Source: Scleromitrula shiraiana (taxonomy: Eukaryota > Ascomycota > Leotiomycetes > Helotiales > Sclerotiniaceae). From it: 64,000 nt of DNA. The notes under the pieces were generated by a model that was given only the letters and a program-made list of their open reading frames with translations, searched no databases and was not told where the DNA came from. The stretch lies in contig JABELC010000002.1 in the NCBI GenBank assembly GCA_028455995.1, forward strand, positions 2,790,001-2,854,000, in the 5' to 3' direction. How positions within the stretch are numbered: the stretch's first letter is position 1; each line of letters opens with the position of its first letter. The position numbers were made by a program, and so were the translations under genes. Below are positions 9,698 through 22,100 of this stretch, piece by piece.

Positions 9698-10709
9698 TCA
9701 AGACCTATCATCCTTATCAAATTTATTATTCCAAAATCCCCTATAATGTTTTTGACTTCCTATATTTTTAATATCTTCCACCTCTTTCGGGGTCAACTTG
9801 AATGAGCTGATCTTCTGATAACCTCTCAATCGATGCTCATTCCCACTTGTTGTCAGAACCACCATTCCCTGATCAATCACCCACCTCAACGCTATCTCAC
9901 CAGGATGAACGCCATATTTCCTCGCCAGTTTGTGATAGGTCTCATCCAACGGGCCCGGACTCGCTTTAATTGCAGCAGTCAAAGGCGCATAGGCTGCTGT
10001 GGCGATGGAATGAGATTGTTGGAAAGAGATAAGATCCCCATGTTGAAGGTAAGGGTGGTATTCAATTTGATTGATTGCCGGTACAATCTTGGCCGTTTTT
10101 AATATGACTTCCAGATCCTTCTGAAGAAAGTTAGATACTCCGATTGATTTAGCTTTTCCGGAGGCATGGATTGCTTCCATGTCAGCCCATTTCGCTTGCA
10201 AGTCCTCAGGAGTCTTGGCAAAGAAAGGAGCGTGTATGAGGTATAGATCCACATAATCCAATTGGAGTTTTCGGAGTGAGTCTTCAAACGCTTCTTGCGT
10301 GTTAGGATTTGCCGTTCCAGTAATCTTGGTCGTTACATAGAATTTCTCCCTTGGGACACCGGATTCTTTGATTGCCTGGCCCATCTCGGTTTCATTTCCA
10401 TATACTGTTCGGTCAGATTAGAATTGTGAGTTATAGAGTCTAGCAGTGAGAAAAAGTCGTACCCTGAGCACCATCCAAATGATAATATCCAGCATTGATA
10501 GCCATAAGGGCAGTTTTAGTGATGGATGAATCAACTGGTCCATTAGCATCGGATTTATAATTGGCTGTTCCAAGCCCATATCCTAACATTGGAATCTCGT
10601 TGCCATCATTGAGTTTGAGAGTGGGAAGCTGTGACGATTGCTTGGGTGCAATTCCAAGATTGCCACTGGCTCCAAATGAGGTTTGATAGTCGGAGGTTAC
10701 GGAGTTCAT
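9698..10709 (-). CDS. Aldo/keto reductase
   Basis: Exon 1 10709-10463, intron 10462-10405 (GTACGA...CAG, phase 1), exon 2 10404-9698: 317 aa, normal for the family. The fold is a TIM barrel reducing carbonyls with NADPH. All four catalytic residues are present in canonical spacing: Asp79 (HLDGAQ), Tyr84 (VYGNE), Lys109 (TTKI) and His140 (LIHAP). Other landmarks are GVSNF and NQIEYHPYL. The start at 10709 was chosen because the extra upstream residues to 10850 are hydrophobic and unlike AKRs; a longer form is possible. Substrate unknown. The His140-Ala-Pro variant of the usual HWP resembles AKRs acting on small aldehydes and keto compounds. Confidence 0.85.
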
Positions 10710-11285
10710 TATGCTGTGGTGGAACTGGTAGATGGGTTGAAAAGGGGGGTAGTACAATTTTAGCGATTTGAATATAAGTGAATTAGAATATCTAAAGAAA
10801 GTGGACCTAAACATGTTATTCATACAGGACAAATGATATATATATACCAAAAAAAACTCTCCATAATAATTAGTGTAGAAAGTAACGTCTAGAATTGGAA
10901 TGTGGATATAATCTTACTCATGAATTGATAAATAGCTGTACGAGAAGAGTAATAGTTTCAGTTTTCCAAGTTTCAGCCCCAACTATGAAAGTACCTTACC
11001 CCACCTTCCAACTTTCGTCATGGATTTATTATAGTGCTGAGTTTGCTTAGAAATGTCGTTTTTAAGGGTTCAAATACTGCCAACATCCCTGTGAAATTAT
11101 TCATCATTTGAAGCTTCTCTTTAACAATGTCAGTACCTCGCACGACTCAAATACCATATCTCTCTATTTAGGAAAGTATACGAGTACGATTCAATACGCA
11201 AGTGTAATTATTTTTGAATTATTATCAATTCTCTTTTCATTGGAAATAATTCTTATTGTATTTTGTATTCCTTTTGCTATCCTTG
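10710..11285. promoter_or_regulatory. Bidirectional promoter region (AKR / SelO)
   Basis: About 0.58 kb between divergent starts, AT-rich, with no other gene. No specific factor site recognised with confidence. Confidence 0.4.
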
Positions 11286-13205
11286 ATGCTCTCAAGAATA
11301 ACCCTGTCTCCACCTATCGTACCCCGCATGCGAATAGCACAAATGGTTGCTCACCTCTCGAATAAGAATGTCCACTCAGCCGGGAAATCTCTCGCAGATC
11401 TACCAAAGTCATGGACATTCACTTCCTCACTTCCTCCCGATCCGCAGTATCCCACACCATCTTCATCGCATAAAACCCCAAGAAATAACATTGGACCTCG
11501 GCAGGTCAAGGGCGCATTGTTTACTTGGGTGAGGCCCGAAGAATCAAAAGATCCCGAGTTACTCGCAGTCAGTCCTACTGCAATCCGAGATTTGGGAATC
11601 AAGGAAGGAGAAGAATCAACAGAAGAATTCAAACAAGCTGTTGCGGGCAACAGGCTATTAGGATGGGACGAGGAGAAACTGGAGGGTGGGTATCCTTGGG
11701 CTCAGTGCTATGGTGGGTGGCAATTTGGTAATTGGGCTGGACAACTTGGTGATGGAAGAGCGATTTCGCTGTTTGAAACGACAAATTCTTCTACGAATAT
11801 TAGATATGAGTTACAATTGAAGGGTGCGGGAATCACACCATATTCGAGATTTGCAGATGGAAAAGCAGTATTGAGATCGAGTATTAGAGAATTTATCGTG
11901 TCAGAAGCATTGAACGGTTTGAATATTCCAACTACGCGAGCACTATCTTTAACTCTTCTGCCACACGAAAAAGTCAGAAGAGAAACTTTAGAACCTGGAG
12001 CGATTGTAGCGAGGTTCGCGCAATCTTGGTTGAGAATTGGGACATTTGATATTCTCCGGGCTCGCGGCGAAAGAGATCTGATTAGACAACTCAGCACATA
12101 TATCGCCGAAAATGTTTTCGAAGGATGGGAATCTTTACCAGCACGAAACCCTTCAGATGAAGGAAAGTCAGATGACATTGGTAGAGGCATATCTAAAGAA
12201 ACAATTGAAGGACCAACCGGCTTTGAAGAGAACCGTTTCGCCCGTCTTTACCGAGAAATTGTGCGTCGCAATGCCAAAACAGTTGCAGCATGGCAAGCAT
12301 ATGCTTTTACCAACGGTGTACTCAACACGGACAACACATCCATATTTGGTCTATCGATTGATTTTGGACCATTTGCCTTCCTCGATAATTTTGACCCGAA
12401 CTATACGCCCAACCACGACGACCACATGCTCCGTTACTCGTACCGAAACCAGCCCACCATAATATGGTGGAACTTGGTACGTCTCGGAGAATCTCTCGGA
12501 GAACTCATCGGTGCCGGCCCGGGCGTTGATGCTGAAGAGTTTGTCGAAAAGGGAGTAAGGCAAGAAGCTGCCGATGAATTGGTAGCTCGCGCCGAATCAC
12601 TCATTACACGCATTGGAGAAGAATATAAATCCACATTCTTGACCGAATACAAACGTCTCATGACAGCTCGTCTTGGACTGAAGACTTTCAAAGAAGAAGA
12701 CTTTGAGACTCTTTACAGCGAATTACTTGATACAATGGAAGCACTCGAATTAGATTTCAACCATTTCTTCCGCAGACTATCTAATATTTCAATTTCCGCT
12801 CTCGACACCGAATCATCTAGAAAAGAAACGGCCAAGATATTTTTCCATCACGAGGGCGTAACAGGATTGGGTAATACAGAGGCATCCGCAACGGAGAGAT
12901 TGAGTAAATGGCTTGAGAAATGGAGGGGAAGAGTATACGAAGATTGGGGACCGGATGGAGGTGATGAGACTAGAATAATGGAGATGAAGAAGGTTAATCC
13001 GAAGTTCATACCGAGGGGGTGGGTTTTAGATGAGATTATTAAGAGGGTAGAGAAGGAGGGCGAGAGAGATGTGTTGGGTAGGGTTATGAAGATGGCGACG
13101 TCTCCTTTTGAAGAGGCTTGGGGTGGAGACGCGGAGGAAGAGAAGAGGTGGTGTGGAGATGTTCCGAGGATGGGGAGGGCTATGCAGTGTAGTTGTAGTT
13201 CTTGA
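11286..13205 (+). CDS. FMP40: Protein adenylyltransferase SelO, mitochondrial (Fmp40-like)
   Basis: Intronless, 639 aa from ATG 11286. This start was preferred to 11256 because it gives an Arg/Ser-rich presequence without acids for ~30 residues, fitting import into mitochondria. The SelO (YdiU/UPF0061) pseudokinase transfers AMP to Ser/Thr/Tyr of mitochondrial proteins and is tied to redox control. Signatures: GGWQFGNWAGQLGDGRA, LQLKGAGITPYSRFADGKAVLRSS in sliding blocks, IPTTRALSL, and the metal-binding NTDNTSIFGLSIDFGPF with FLDNFDP. The extreme C-terminus is C-S-C-S-S, with cysteine where animal SelO has selenocysteine, as expected in fungi, which lack selenoprotein synthesis. Full length, no defects seen. 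Confidence 0.93.
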   Translation: MLSRITLSPPIVPRMRIAQMVAHLSNKNVHSAGKSLADLPKSWTFTSSLPPDPQYPTPSSSHKTPRNNIGPRQVKGALFTWVRPEESKDPELLAVSPTAIRDLGIKEGEESTEEFKQAVAGNRLLGWDEEKLEGGYPWAQCYGGWQFGNWAGQLGDGRAISLFETTNSSTNIRYELQLKGAGITPYSRFADGKAVLRSSIREFIVSEALNGLNIPTTRALSLTLLPHEKVRRETLEPGAIVARFAQSWLRIGTFDILRARGERDLIRQLSTYIAENVFEGWESLPARNPSDEGKSDDIGRGISKETIEGPTGFEENRFARLYREIVRRNAKTVAAWQAYAFTNGVLNTDNTSIFGLSIDFGPFAFLDNFDPNYTPNHDDHMLRYSYRNQPTIIWWNLVRLGESLGELIGAGPGVDAEEFVEKGVRQEAADELVARAESLITRIGEEYKSTFLTEYKRLMTARLGLKTFKEEDFETLYSELLDTMEALELDFNHFFRRLSNISISALDTESSRKETAKIFFHHEGVTGLGNTEASATERLSKWLEKWRGRVYEDWGPDGGDETRIMEMKKVNPKFIPRGWVLDEIIKRVEKEGERDVLGRVMKMATSPFEEAWGGDAEEEKRWCGDVPRMGRAMQCSCSS

Positions 13206-14057
13206 GAGATGAGTTTTGCTGCTGTAGATGAATTTATTAGAGAACATGTTACAGAGAGACGGTGTCTTGGGATGTCTTGGGATCTTCTAAGCTGAGAGTT
13301 TCCTCTTTACTAGAATATATCAGGCTTTGAATATCGTTGTGTTATGGATGACATTCGTGATAGCCAAGATCCGCAAAGGAGACATGTTCATATATACCAC
13401 AGAGGTTGAGTTATCAAGATCCAATGCAAGGCAAACTACCATATGAATTCAATACTTTATAAATCACGAGTTTAGAACAGGAACGAGTCAATGGTTTGAT
13501 AGCTTGGATTATTTTCTCTAAGATATGCTCTGTGGTGACTAGTAACTATCTTTTTCCAACCATCAAACGCAATCTCCATCTTTATTTTGCGAATTCATTA
13601 TTTCGTTTGATTTTTCCGATATTGAACCCTGGTATGATTCCCGACCCAGGCTGAACGATTGATGAATCCTCGATCCCAGCCAAACAATCCATCCGCCATG
13701 TAATCCTTTCCTCGTTTGAGAACTCCAAGGTATATTTGATCTGCCACCATACCGACCTCATTCCACCATACCGACCTCTTTCCTTATCATAACAAAAACG
13801 AGCACCCACCCCTCGATTTCTCAGATTAGGTGACTTATATGCGCCGCGCAAACCAATTGACGTATTTGTTTCCCAGACCTTCCTGGTGATACATGCAGAG
13901 AAAAATTGAAAACAAACACACAAAGAAAAGCCCCAGTCCCAATACCTAATTTTTTTTTTGGAAACTGAACCCCAGAAATTCGTCGCAAAGTTTTGATACA
14001 GAGCAAAGAAATTCTATCCTGATCCAGCAATTAACAATTTGTGTAGTGGTAAAGAAT
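13206..14057. other. Intergenic between convergent genes (SelO, Scd6)
   Basis: Both neighbours end here, so it should hold two 3' UTRs and terminators. The overlapping minus-strand frames (13582-14221) are compositionally poor and were not accepted. Confidence 0.45.
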
Positions 14058-16079
14058 TTACTGCGCCACAGCTTGGGCATTGCCGCGCCCTCTGTATCCG
14101 CCTCGGCCTCGTGTAGGCTGTCCGTTGCCAGCGTAATTGCCTCGTCCTCTATAACCCCCACGGCCGCGACCACGCCCACGGAATCCTCCACGGTAACCAT
14201 TATCAACACTTCCCTGGCCAAAAGTCTCTACGTTCTTCTTTTGTTCTTCTCCGCGCCATTCCCTACCGCCTGGTCTATTACCAGCAGCTTCGGTACGATC
14301 CTTAGCTTCACTTGATATGTTATCAAAGAATGAGGTTGCCTTGTTATAGGCCACAGGAACATCCGAGGATTCAACTTCGGTGGCAACTGGTGCTTGCTCT
14401 GTTAATGGAGATCCAGCGATGGCTTCCTTAACAAGATCTTGCTTGTTGAATTTGGCATTGGCAGACTCGAAATCAAAATCGGTGGCAGGTACCTCAACCT
14501 TAGATGGGGCCGGAGCTCGTCCTCCACGTCCTCTCCCTCTTGGAGCAAATCCATTTGCTCCTGGTTGTCTTGGACCCCGCACCGGATCATTTGTTCGCAT
14601 TTCATTGACCTTCCTTGTCAAGTTGTCAACGGCATTACCATTGGTCGGTTGGCTTCCAACAGGAGGAAGCTTAGCCATCGCAGCGGCAACAGCAGCAGTG
14701 GCTGCTTGAGTAGCATCTCTCAAGTTTGCAGGAGAGGTTTGCTTAGGAGGTGCCGCCGCTGAACTCCCTGGTGTGGTTTGAAGAGGGGCTTTAGAGACTG
14801 CTGGACTAGCCGATGGAATTGCTGGTTGAACGCGGCCATTCTTAGGTCCGCTTGGAGTAGCACGGACTGCTGGAGCAGGAGCAGCAGCAGGCTGTGTAGT
14901 ACTTGCCTGAGCTTCAGCTTGAGCAGTTTTAGGTGGTGTTGGTAATTTTGTGGCAGATGCTTCAGCAGAAGTAGCTTCGGTAGCAGTCTTTGGCTGTTCT
15001 TGTGCATTGGCTAGCTTTTCATTCTGAGTAGCAGAACCTGGTGATTGTTGCTTGTTTGTGCCAGGGCCAATTGGAGATTGTTTCGCTTGTTGGTTTGGTG
15101 GGAATTGCTGACCAGGTGGTCCGGGCGGATAACCATATGGAGGGAATGGGCCAGCATGTTGTGGTGGAAAGCCATGGCCCGGTGGAGGATACCAGCCTGG
15201 AGGACCACCATAAGGAGCCATTCCCGGAAACCCAGGCCCAGGAGGACCACCGCGACCTCCCCATCCAGCGGGCGGAGGTGGATAGAATGGAGGGTATTGC
15301 CCGAAAGGTGACATACCAGGTGGCGGTGGGCCTTGCTGCTGTGGAGCTTGACCAGGTGGGGGTCCTCGTTGATTTTGGTTTTGAGTCGGTGGAGCCTGAG
15401 AAGGTGGTTGAGGACGAGAGCCGCTCTACATTTTTTGATATGTCAGTCATTGCAAATGAACAGATATTCATAAACATAAATATGATTGAAAAAATCTAAA
15501 ATCAGAAGGAAGGCAACGGAAATCTCCACACGGTTTTGCGCTCTCGGAGACAATATGAGTTAACATCCGAAATATTTCATCACATAGAAGCTGATACTCG
15601 GCGAGTAACAACAATCATTGGTATAACATCACAAAAAAAGAAAAGCGCACTTACTCCGAGAATTGCAGGATCATTGGGCACCTGTGGGGGCTTATTTTCC
15701 TTAGGTGCAGGAGCTTCCTCGATGCGCAAATCCTTTACATCGCTACCTCGAAAGACGATGTATTCGTAAACACTGTCTGAAGGGGCGATCTCTTCATCGG
15801 GATTGTTCTTTCGCCCTTCTGTGCCATATGACTTCACGTTTTCGAGTGCGACGGTGGAGCTTTCAGAGTTGATTTCATGGAGTGTGCCGACATATCTTAA
15901 CCCACGTCAATACTCGACCAAGCAGATTCGACCATTAGAAAATACCTAATGTCACTCCTCGATACCAGAGATATCCTCGATCTAATGATTTGGTATTGTT
16001 AGCAATGAGACGCGATGATGAAAAAAGGCAAGAGGTTTGAATTTTCAGCTTTTATCACTAACCCTATAAATTCTGACAT
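14058..16079 (-). CDS. SCD6: Scd6/Lsm14-family P-body RNA-binding protein
   Basis: Four coding exons: 16079-16063 (17 nt), 15981-15946 (36 nt), 15895-15655 and 15425-14058, giving 553 aa. The tiny first exons assemble the LSm14 domain: M-S-E-F-I-G-S-R-I-S, R-Y-V-G-T-L-H-E-I-N, then VALENVKSYGTEGRK and YEYIVFRGSDVKDL (residues 1-~80). A long Pro/Gln/Ala-rich linker follows. Then come the DFDF box (ATDFDFESANAKFNKQ, ~425), an FFD-like motif (YNKATSFFDNI, ~462) and an RGG/RGRG tail. This order is diagnostic of Scd6/Sum2/Lsm14/Rap55, which represses translation by binding eIF4G through the RGG tail and promotes decapping with Dcp2, Edc3 and Dhh1. The gene is divergent from the PEX39-like gene. 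Confidence 0.93.
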
Positions 16080-16573
16080 TATGCTTAGAAATTTAACTGC
16101 GACCAAAGCACAGCTATCTGAGAAATGATAAGAAGAAAGAAAAAGAAAGGAAGAAAGTAAAGAAGAAATGAATTATTTGTCGTAATTGAGTTGTTGTTGT
16201 AAATGTAGATGTGTTATGTATTGGGTAGAAATTGAAATGATTGAGTAGTTTTCATGAGCGGAGCGAAGCAGTTTGTGTGTTATTCAGGCGAAAAGCTAAC
16301 CTTGCTGAGCTAAAGAAAGAGCGGCTAGAAGCGCTCGCTAAAACTGACTAACGATTTAGTTTGTTGATGAAATGGCATTCTGATTGGTTATTTCTTATTT
16401 TTGTTATTAAAATCGATTTCGTAATTATTGATTCACTACGGTGACCTTTTCGTAGCTAGGTTTGCTTGTTTCGTGCTTCCTGTACCTAATACTTCTCAGC
16501 CTTACAATTTAGAGCTACCTATCTTTACTCATTACTGTACATACATATCCAAAGTTGATACTTTTCTACAACA
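16080..16573. promoter_or_regulatory. Bidirectional promoter region (Scd6 / PEX39-like)
   Basis: 494 bp between divergent start codons, with a purine-rich stretch (16110-16170) that would be the pyrimidine-rich leader of Scd6 on the minus strand. No discrete factor site assigned. Confidence 0.45.
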
Positions 16574-17294
16574 ATGTCAATTGAAATCACAGAGAAGCCT
16601 AATAGCGAAAGCTCCAATATCTTTCAAGAATTAGAATCATATCCATGGAATGATGATTCTGAATTTCAAGTAAGTATCTCTCCGGCACTCTACTGGTCAG
16701 CCTCGGCAATCCAACCCCTCATTTTCTATTCACAATGCAAACTTCACGATCCACAAACTCACTTTCCCATCTGTACTGTATGTTCGTAATTGAGCCCATT
16801 CTTACATCTTCCAGGGCGGTCTCAAAGCCATATTAGGCAACACCACATCCCCCACCCAAATCCACGAACTAACCCTCCGAGCCCAATGTTTCTACCTCTC
16901 CCGCAAAAAGAACATAACCATCGACTTCGACGGCTACAAAGCCTACCTCGCAAACCGCCCCAACACCATCACGACATCCAGCCCACCCAATCCCAGCACA
17001 TCTCTCGACCCCCAACCGCACGAATTCCCACCCCGCAACGACCCCAAAACCGCCCCCTACCCCGAATCATTCGCCGATATAGTTGCTCTCATCACAGCCG
17101 GGTTACCTGTTCCTGGGATTCGGGAAATCCCAGACACGTTGCTTACAGATCAGGCTTCGAAGCCTGTGGCTGCTAAACGGAGAAAACCGTGGGAGAAGGA
17201 TGTTGATGAGAAGGTGATTCAGGGGGAAGGGGAGGGGACATTTGGCGATCAGAGGGATGTGATTATTGAGCAGGAATATCCGGAAGGTGTTTAA
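16574..17294 (+). CDS. PEX39: PEX39-like peroxin (KPWE-motif PTS2 import factor)
   Basis: Exon 1 16574-16669, intron 16670-16814 (GTAAGT...CAG, phase 0), exon 2 16815-17294: 191 aa. The protein begins with YPWNDDSEFQ|GGL at residues 23-35, then CFYLSRKKNITIDFDGYKAY. Its second half has PESFADIVALI and VPGIREIPDT followed by the basic KRRKPWE motif (K156-P157-W158-E159). Known of the family: PEX39 (human C6orf226, yeast Yjr012c) binds Pex7 and carries a [R/K]PWE motif, assisting import of PTS2 proteins into peroxisomes. The LI-x-x-G-x-x-x-PG-I segment plus KPWE supports the assignment, which I infer from motifs rather than alignment. A generic DUF5572-type label would be the fallback. Confidence 0.65.
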
Positions 17295-17864
17295 GATGGA
17301 TGATTTTTTCTTGGGCTTGGAAATTGGGATTTTGAATATATATATTCATTGTTATCCTTTCTATGGCTATCATCATTGGAGTTTACAGCGGGGTATATCC
17401 ACAGAACAGTCAGTGCTGGCGTTGGGTTGCTTGGGGTAATTTCGAGAGCATTTTGTTACTCTTATTGATATTTGTCTAATACTCCAGATTTACAAATCAA
17501 GCGATGAATATCTCAAGGTATCGAACCTATATGGTTACGATCTATTTTCTTTAAAAGCCTCCATTCATTCTATGATTTCCGTGTCTCAAATCCGATGGAA
17601 GTCACAAGTTAGAACGATTAATAAAGGGCATAAATAGCTCAAAACAATAATCATCTATACAAAAACTACGCATGGCATAAATCCTATGTGAAGTGCTTGT
17701 ATTAATTTACTTGACCTCACTCTCTCTACGATACCTATGACCCTCCGAGACCGCAACATTATCCATCCGCGCATACTATCCGCGAAGGAATTTTCAACCG
17801 CAATAAAACCAATCAACCAAATAACAACATCCACCCCCAAAGCCAAATCTCAACAGAAACAACA

Positions 17865-17905
17865 CATTCATTCACTCATTCACTCATTCACTCATTCACT
17901 CATTC
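17865..17905. repeat. CATTCACT tandem repeat
   Basis: About five units of an 8-bp repeat (CATTCACT with one CATT slip). Non-coding. Confidence 0.8.
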
Positions 17906-19064
17906 CTCCATCCAAACATCCAAACATCCAAACAAGCAACACGCCATGCAAATACCCCATCCCCACCCCCTACCCTAAATCGACATCGACCTCCGCCTCA
18001 AAAGCACGCAATTCATTACATTCACCTCACTTCAAACACAAGAGGATACGAACTCAATATACCCAATACACCCCATATGAAATTTTCATTGTATCTAATG
18101 TAATGTACTATAATCTAATCTAATCCTCCTACCCCTTCCAATTCCGCCCTCCCAGCCTCCCTTCCAGCCCTCCCCTTCCCCCTCTTTCCAACCCCATCCA
18201 TCACAAACCATCTCAAACCCATCAAAACACCACCCACCACCCACCACCCACCACGAATAAAATACAAGTAAAGAAAACACGCAACCAGCCAAGCCCAGAA
18301 ATCCTAATATATAAATAAAACAAAGTAAAATAAAACAAAATAAAATAAAACAAAACCCATGTAATCTCAATCGATCAATCAATCATAAAAGTCATAAAGT
18401 TCGTAAGTAATCCACCGGTTGTTCCCATCCGTTCCTTTTCATTCGTTCATTCATTTCCTTCATTATATAAGAGATGAGAACAGAAAAGAAAAGAAAAAAC
18501 TTGAAATGATATAAAATGAAATGAAATGATGATATCCCTAAAACATATTCCTATCCCCTGTTATCGTGATCCTGTACTGGATTTATATTATATCGTATCG
18601 TAATTGTAGTTTTTTTTTGATCCTGTCTTGTCCGTATACGCCAGCCAGAAGAGGAGAGAAGAGAGGATTTAAAAAGAAGACGTGAGAGAAAAAGGAAAAG
18701 ATTAAAGAACAAAAAGGGGAATAGATAAGAGAAGAAAAAAGACATCATTATGCAACCAAGACCAAGTCCAAGTCCAAGTAAGTAAGGTTAAGGTAAGTAA
18801 CCAAGGTATCTGTTCCATCCCTTCCCATTCTCTTCCGTATCCATATCCCATAATCCTATCCCATCCCAACCTAACCCAATCCATTCCATTCATCATTCAA
18901 TCATCTCATAATACAGCCCAAACCAGCCCAACCAAGGCAGCCAACCAACCAACCAACCGACCAACCAACCATCCCAGAATCCATCCATCCCACCATCATC
19001 CGTCTTCTAATCCGAAGAATATACTGTACTATCCCAAAGAATGTACAATGCCTGTTATTTATAT

Positions 19065-19108
19065 CATATCCCATCATATCCCATCATATCCCATCCCATC
19101 CCATCCTA
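19065..19108. repeat. CATATCCCAT tandem repeat
   Basis: About four imperfect 10-bp units grading into CCCAT pentamers, just beyond the Byr4 stop codon. Confidence 0.7.
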
Positions 19109-19146
19109 TTCCTGATGTATCGTATGCATGCATATACTCATCCATA

Positions 19147-22100
19147 TCATAATTCATTAACCACATCTCTGATGCTCCACCTCCAAGAATGACCCTCCGT
19201 ATCACGAGCCGCCCCAATCCATTTCTCGCATTTTCTCCTCCAGCGCTCCTCCTCTTCTCTTTGTCTTCGAACAAATTCAGGTCCAACGTCAAACTCCTCA
19301 CCAACGAGCCAATCGCTAAGACCACTTGCACCTTCGCTCTTTCGTCCCGAGGTCTCATCAGATTCCTTGGACGGGGCGTCTTCAAGATCAGGAACATCCT
19401 TGAAGACATCCTCTTCATCATCTAACGCATCAAACCCATCCATGGTATCACCAGCATCACTTTTTGCTCCTTTGGACTCGCCAGGCATCTTAAGCCAACA
19501 CATGCGTTGGGGGTCAAATACCATGCCACCCACAACTTGAACGTTCTGGGCAGAATTGATGTTGGTGATAAGCGCAGGCCGAGGTGTGCTGCTTTCTTTT
19601 TCACGATAAACCTGTGGGCCATCTCTTGATGGTGGTTTTTGTTGGGGAATAGAAGTGGATGAAGCTGTGGAAGTCGGAATATCAAAACCAGTCACTTCGT
19701 TCTCGTTTCCATCCCAACGATAATTGACGGGATCGTATTGCATTCCTTTAACAGCTAAAGATGACAGTTAGCATTGTGTTTAGGTAGAAGTAGGATATAA
19801 ATACATACATTTGGGGTTATTGATGTTTCCAAGTGGTTTAATAAGCTGGGGCTTTTGCGGAATCTTGTTTTTCTTTAATCTCAGTGAGCCTTGAGCATGA
19901 ACTGGACTCAAACCTGTCGTCGCTGAAACCTTGGCTCGCCATTGGTTTGTAAGAGCAGCGAGTGAGGCCCCTGAACCAGACGGGATACGTTGAGATAAGT
20001 TTGACTCTCTGGCCATTCGACTTGCAGCAGTATCACGTGCAAATCTGGGTAGCTCATTCCTAGTCTTAGCTGGTGTCAATGGTGTCATAGGCATAGGAGT
20101 CATTGTTCGTGAAGGTAAAATATGTTGGTGGGCCTTGTTTCGGAGAGTGAGTTGTTTGGGAGGACCACGGCCAATTGGCTCCTTGACATACTTCTGCTCC
20201 ACATCTCTTGATGTAGGTAGATCATCAAAACCATCAAGCTCACACCCATCCCCAAAATGTCTACGTCTAACAGGTTTTGTAATTTGTCTTTTAACAGAAG
20301 CTTCCCGAGCCAATGCATCGGCACCTCTAAGGTTTCTCCGAGGGCTTGGAGATCGCATAGTTTGTCTTGAGAACGTTCGGGACGGTGGTCGAAGCTCAAC
20401 GCTATTATTTGAAGATTCTGAATCATGGCGACGGAAGTGTCGTGATGTCTTAGCAGTTACATGATGTGACTGAGAAGATGATCCACCTGCGGGTAGAAAT
20501 GGAGCAGGGTGTTTTCTAGCAAAAGACATACTTGACTCAGATCGATCAACAGGGGATTTTGGCCGAGACATGGAGTTTGGTCTGCTGGAAAACTCCGTTC
20601 GAGATGGTGGTCTCTCGAATCGATTGGGCAACGGCTTAGCTGGCGACTGCTGATAGGTTTTCATGGTAGGCATTGATCGCTTGAGCTTCAGAAGTTGAGA
20701 ACTGGTCGTTGTAGGTTCATTGCGTAGTGTTGAAGAAGACAATTTTGTGCCAAGCTCGCGTCGACGAGGAGTGGGTGGCGGTATTGAATGGATAGAAGGT
20801 TGAGTACTAGAACTCGCAACACTGTTGATTGATGAGTGAGTAGAATGCCCCATCCTAGATTGCGACCTGCGGATACGACTTGTGATAGGTCCACCGCTTT
20901 CTGAGACTGGTTCGAGAGGAGATGGACCAAGTGGACGGGGAAGCCTTGAGCTAGGAGCGGGCGCGGGCTTATTTGTGAAAATCAAAGAAACAGATGGTTT
21001 AGGTCGTGCTAGGCTCTCCTGTCTTGTAGACTTAACTTTGATATTGGGATTCAAGGTAAGCTTTCTGGAATCGAACACATCACCATCGCCAATTTCGAGC
21101 CCATTCAAAAAGTCGTCTTTGCTGTCGTTGGTCTTGGAGGCCTGTTTGTCCTCGGATTGAATTTCTGGCGATTGGTTTTGCTGTCGTTTCTTAAGTATTG
21201 TGTCGAAATCTAGAGGGCCGGCTGGAAGCACCAAGCCATCAAGTCCCTCATCCTCACTCTCGGCAGTCAATGAACTGGCTATGCTAGGGCTCAAAGCAAA
21301 TGTATCAGAGTTCCTATTCAATCTCCCATCCCTTCTCGTGCCCCCAAATCGAGTACCCAGACTTCCTTCTCCCCAGTCATCAAATTCGTCTGGGTTACTC
21401 TGAGGCGTTTTTGGAATATCTTTACGAGTAGAGAGTTTCAGAGCCCCATCCGAAGGCAATTGTAAATCTTGCTCAAAATCCTCCTCGGTTTCTGTCGTCT
21501 TCCGTAGGGCGGGTGGTGTAATAAATGGAATAAGGGTTGGTACGTTCCGCTTCTTTGCAACTTTGATAGTAGCCTCGCCATCTCCAAGGAAATCATCCTC
21601 ATCTTCATCTCGGTATCGCTCAAGCATATTTGCCGATGCTGGCTTGGTCTTGAGTTCAGGCTTAGGACTGACACAGAAAACTGGAGAGGCCATTAATGGC
21701 TTTGTCGGACTCAAAGAGTCTGGTCCACCACTAACTTGACGCAATGTCTCTGGAAATTCCGAACCATCCGGCCGCTTAATCTTCAATGCTCCTTCGGTTG
21801 GTAATTCGAGATCCCCATCATCCCAATCGTCTTGTATAATTTTCCGTATTTTTCTTCCCCCAAGTCGCTTGATCGTCCCTCCCAATAATGCCGAAGAAGG
21901 AACGTTTTCAGGTAAAGGTATCCCAGCTCTCTTTGCTGTTGCGATAGCATCTTCCATGGCTCTCTCATCATCACCCGGCAGATGAACATGGGTCTCTTCG
22001 TTGTGAGAAAAATCTGATCTTATTGACATACGCGAAGAAACCGAATCCCGGTGATGAGAGGCAGTCGTAGTTGCCACTGACGCGCTTCGAAATGTAAAAT

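Larger units (their letters stand above)
17295..19146. other. Long low-complexity spacer between convergent genes
   Basis: About 1.85 kb between the PEX39-like and Byr4 3' ends. The plus strand is C/A-rich with many short repeats (ACCC, CATTCACT, CCATC, CAACC). The open frames here are artefacts of this composition. The strong strand asymmetry suggests long 3' UTRs of Byr4 read as T/G-rich RNA. No gene accepted. Confidence 0.5.

Noticed and set aside
13582..14221. Overlapping minus-strand ORFs downstream of Scd6
   Set aside because: Cys/Trp-scattered composition, no family features; lie in the 3' flank between convergent genes.
14380..15499. Several long plus-strand and alternative-frame ORFs over Scd6
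   Set aside because: Shadows of the Pro/Gln/Gly-rich Scd6 coding sequence.
17737..18123. 128-codon ORF in the low-complexity spacer
   Set aside because: Product of C/A-rich repeats (HSLIHSFTHSLI), not a protein-like sequence.
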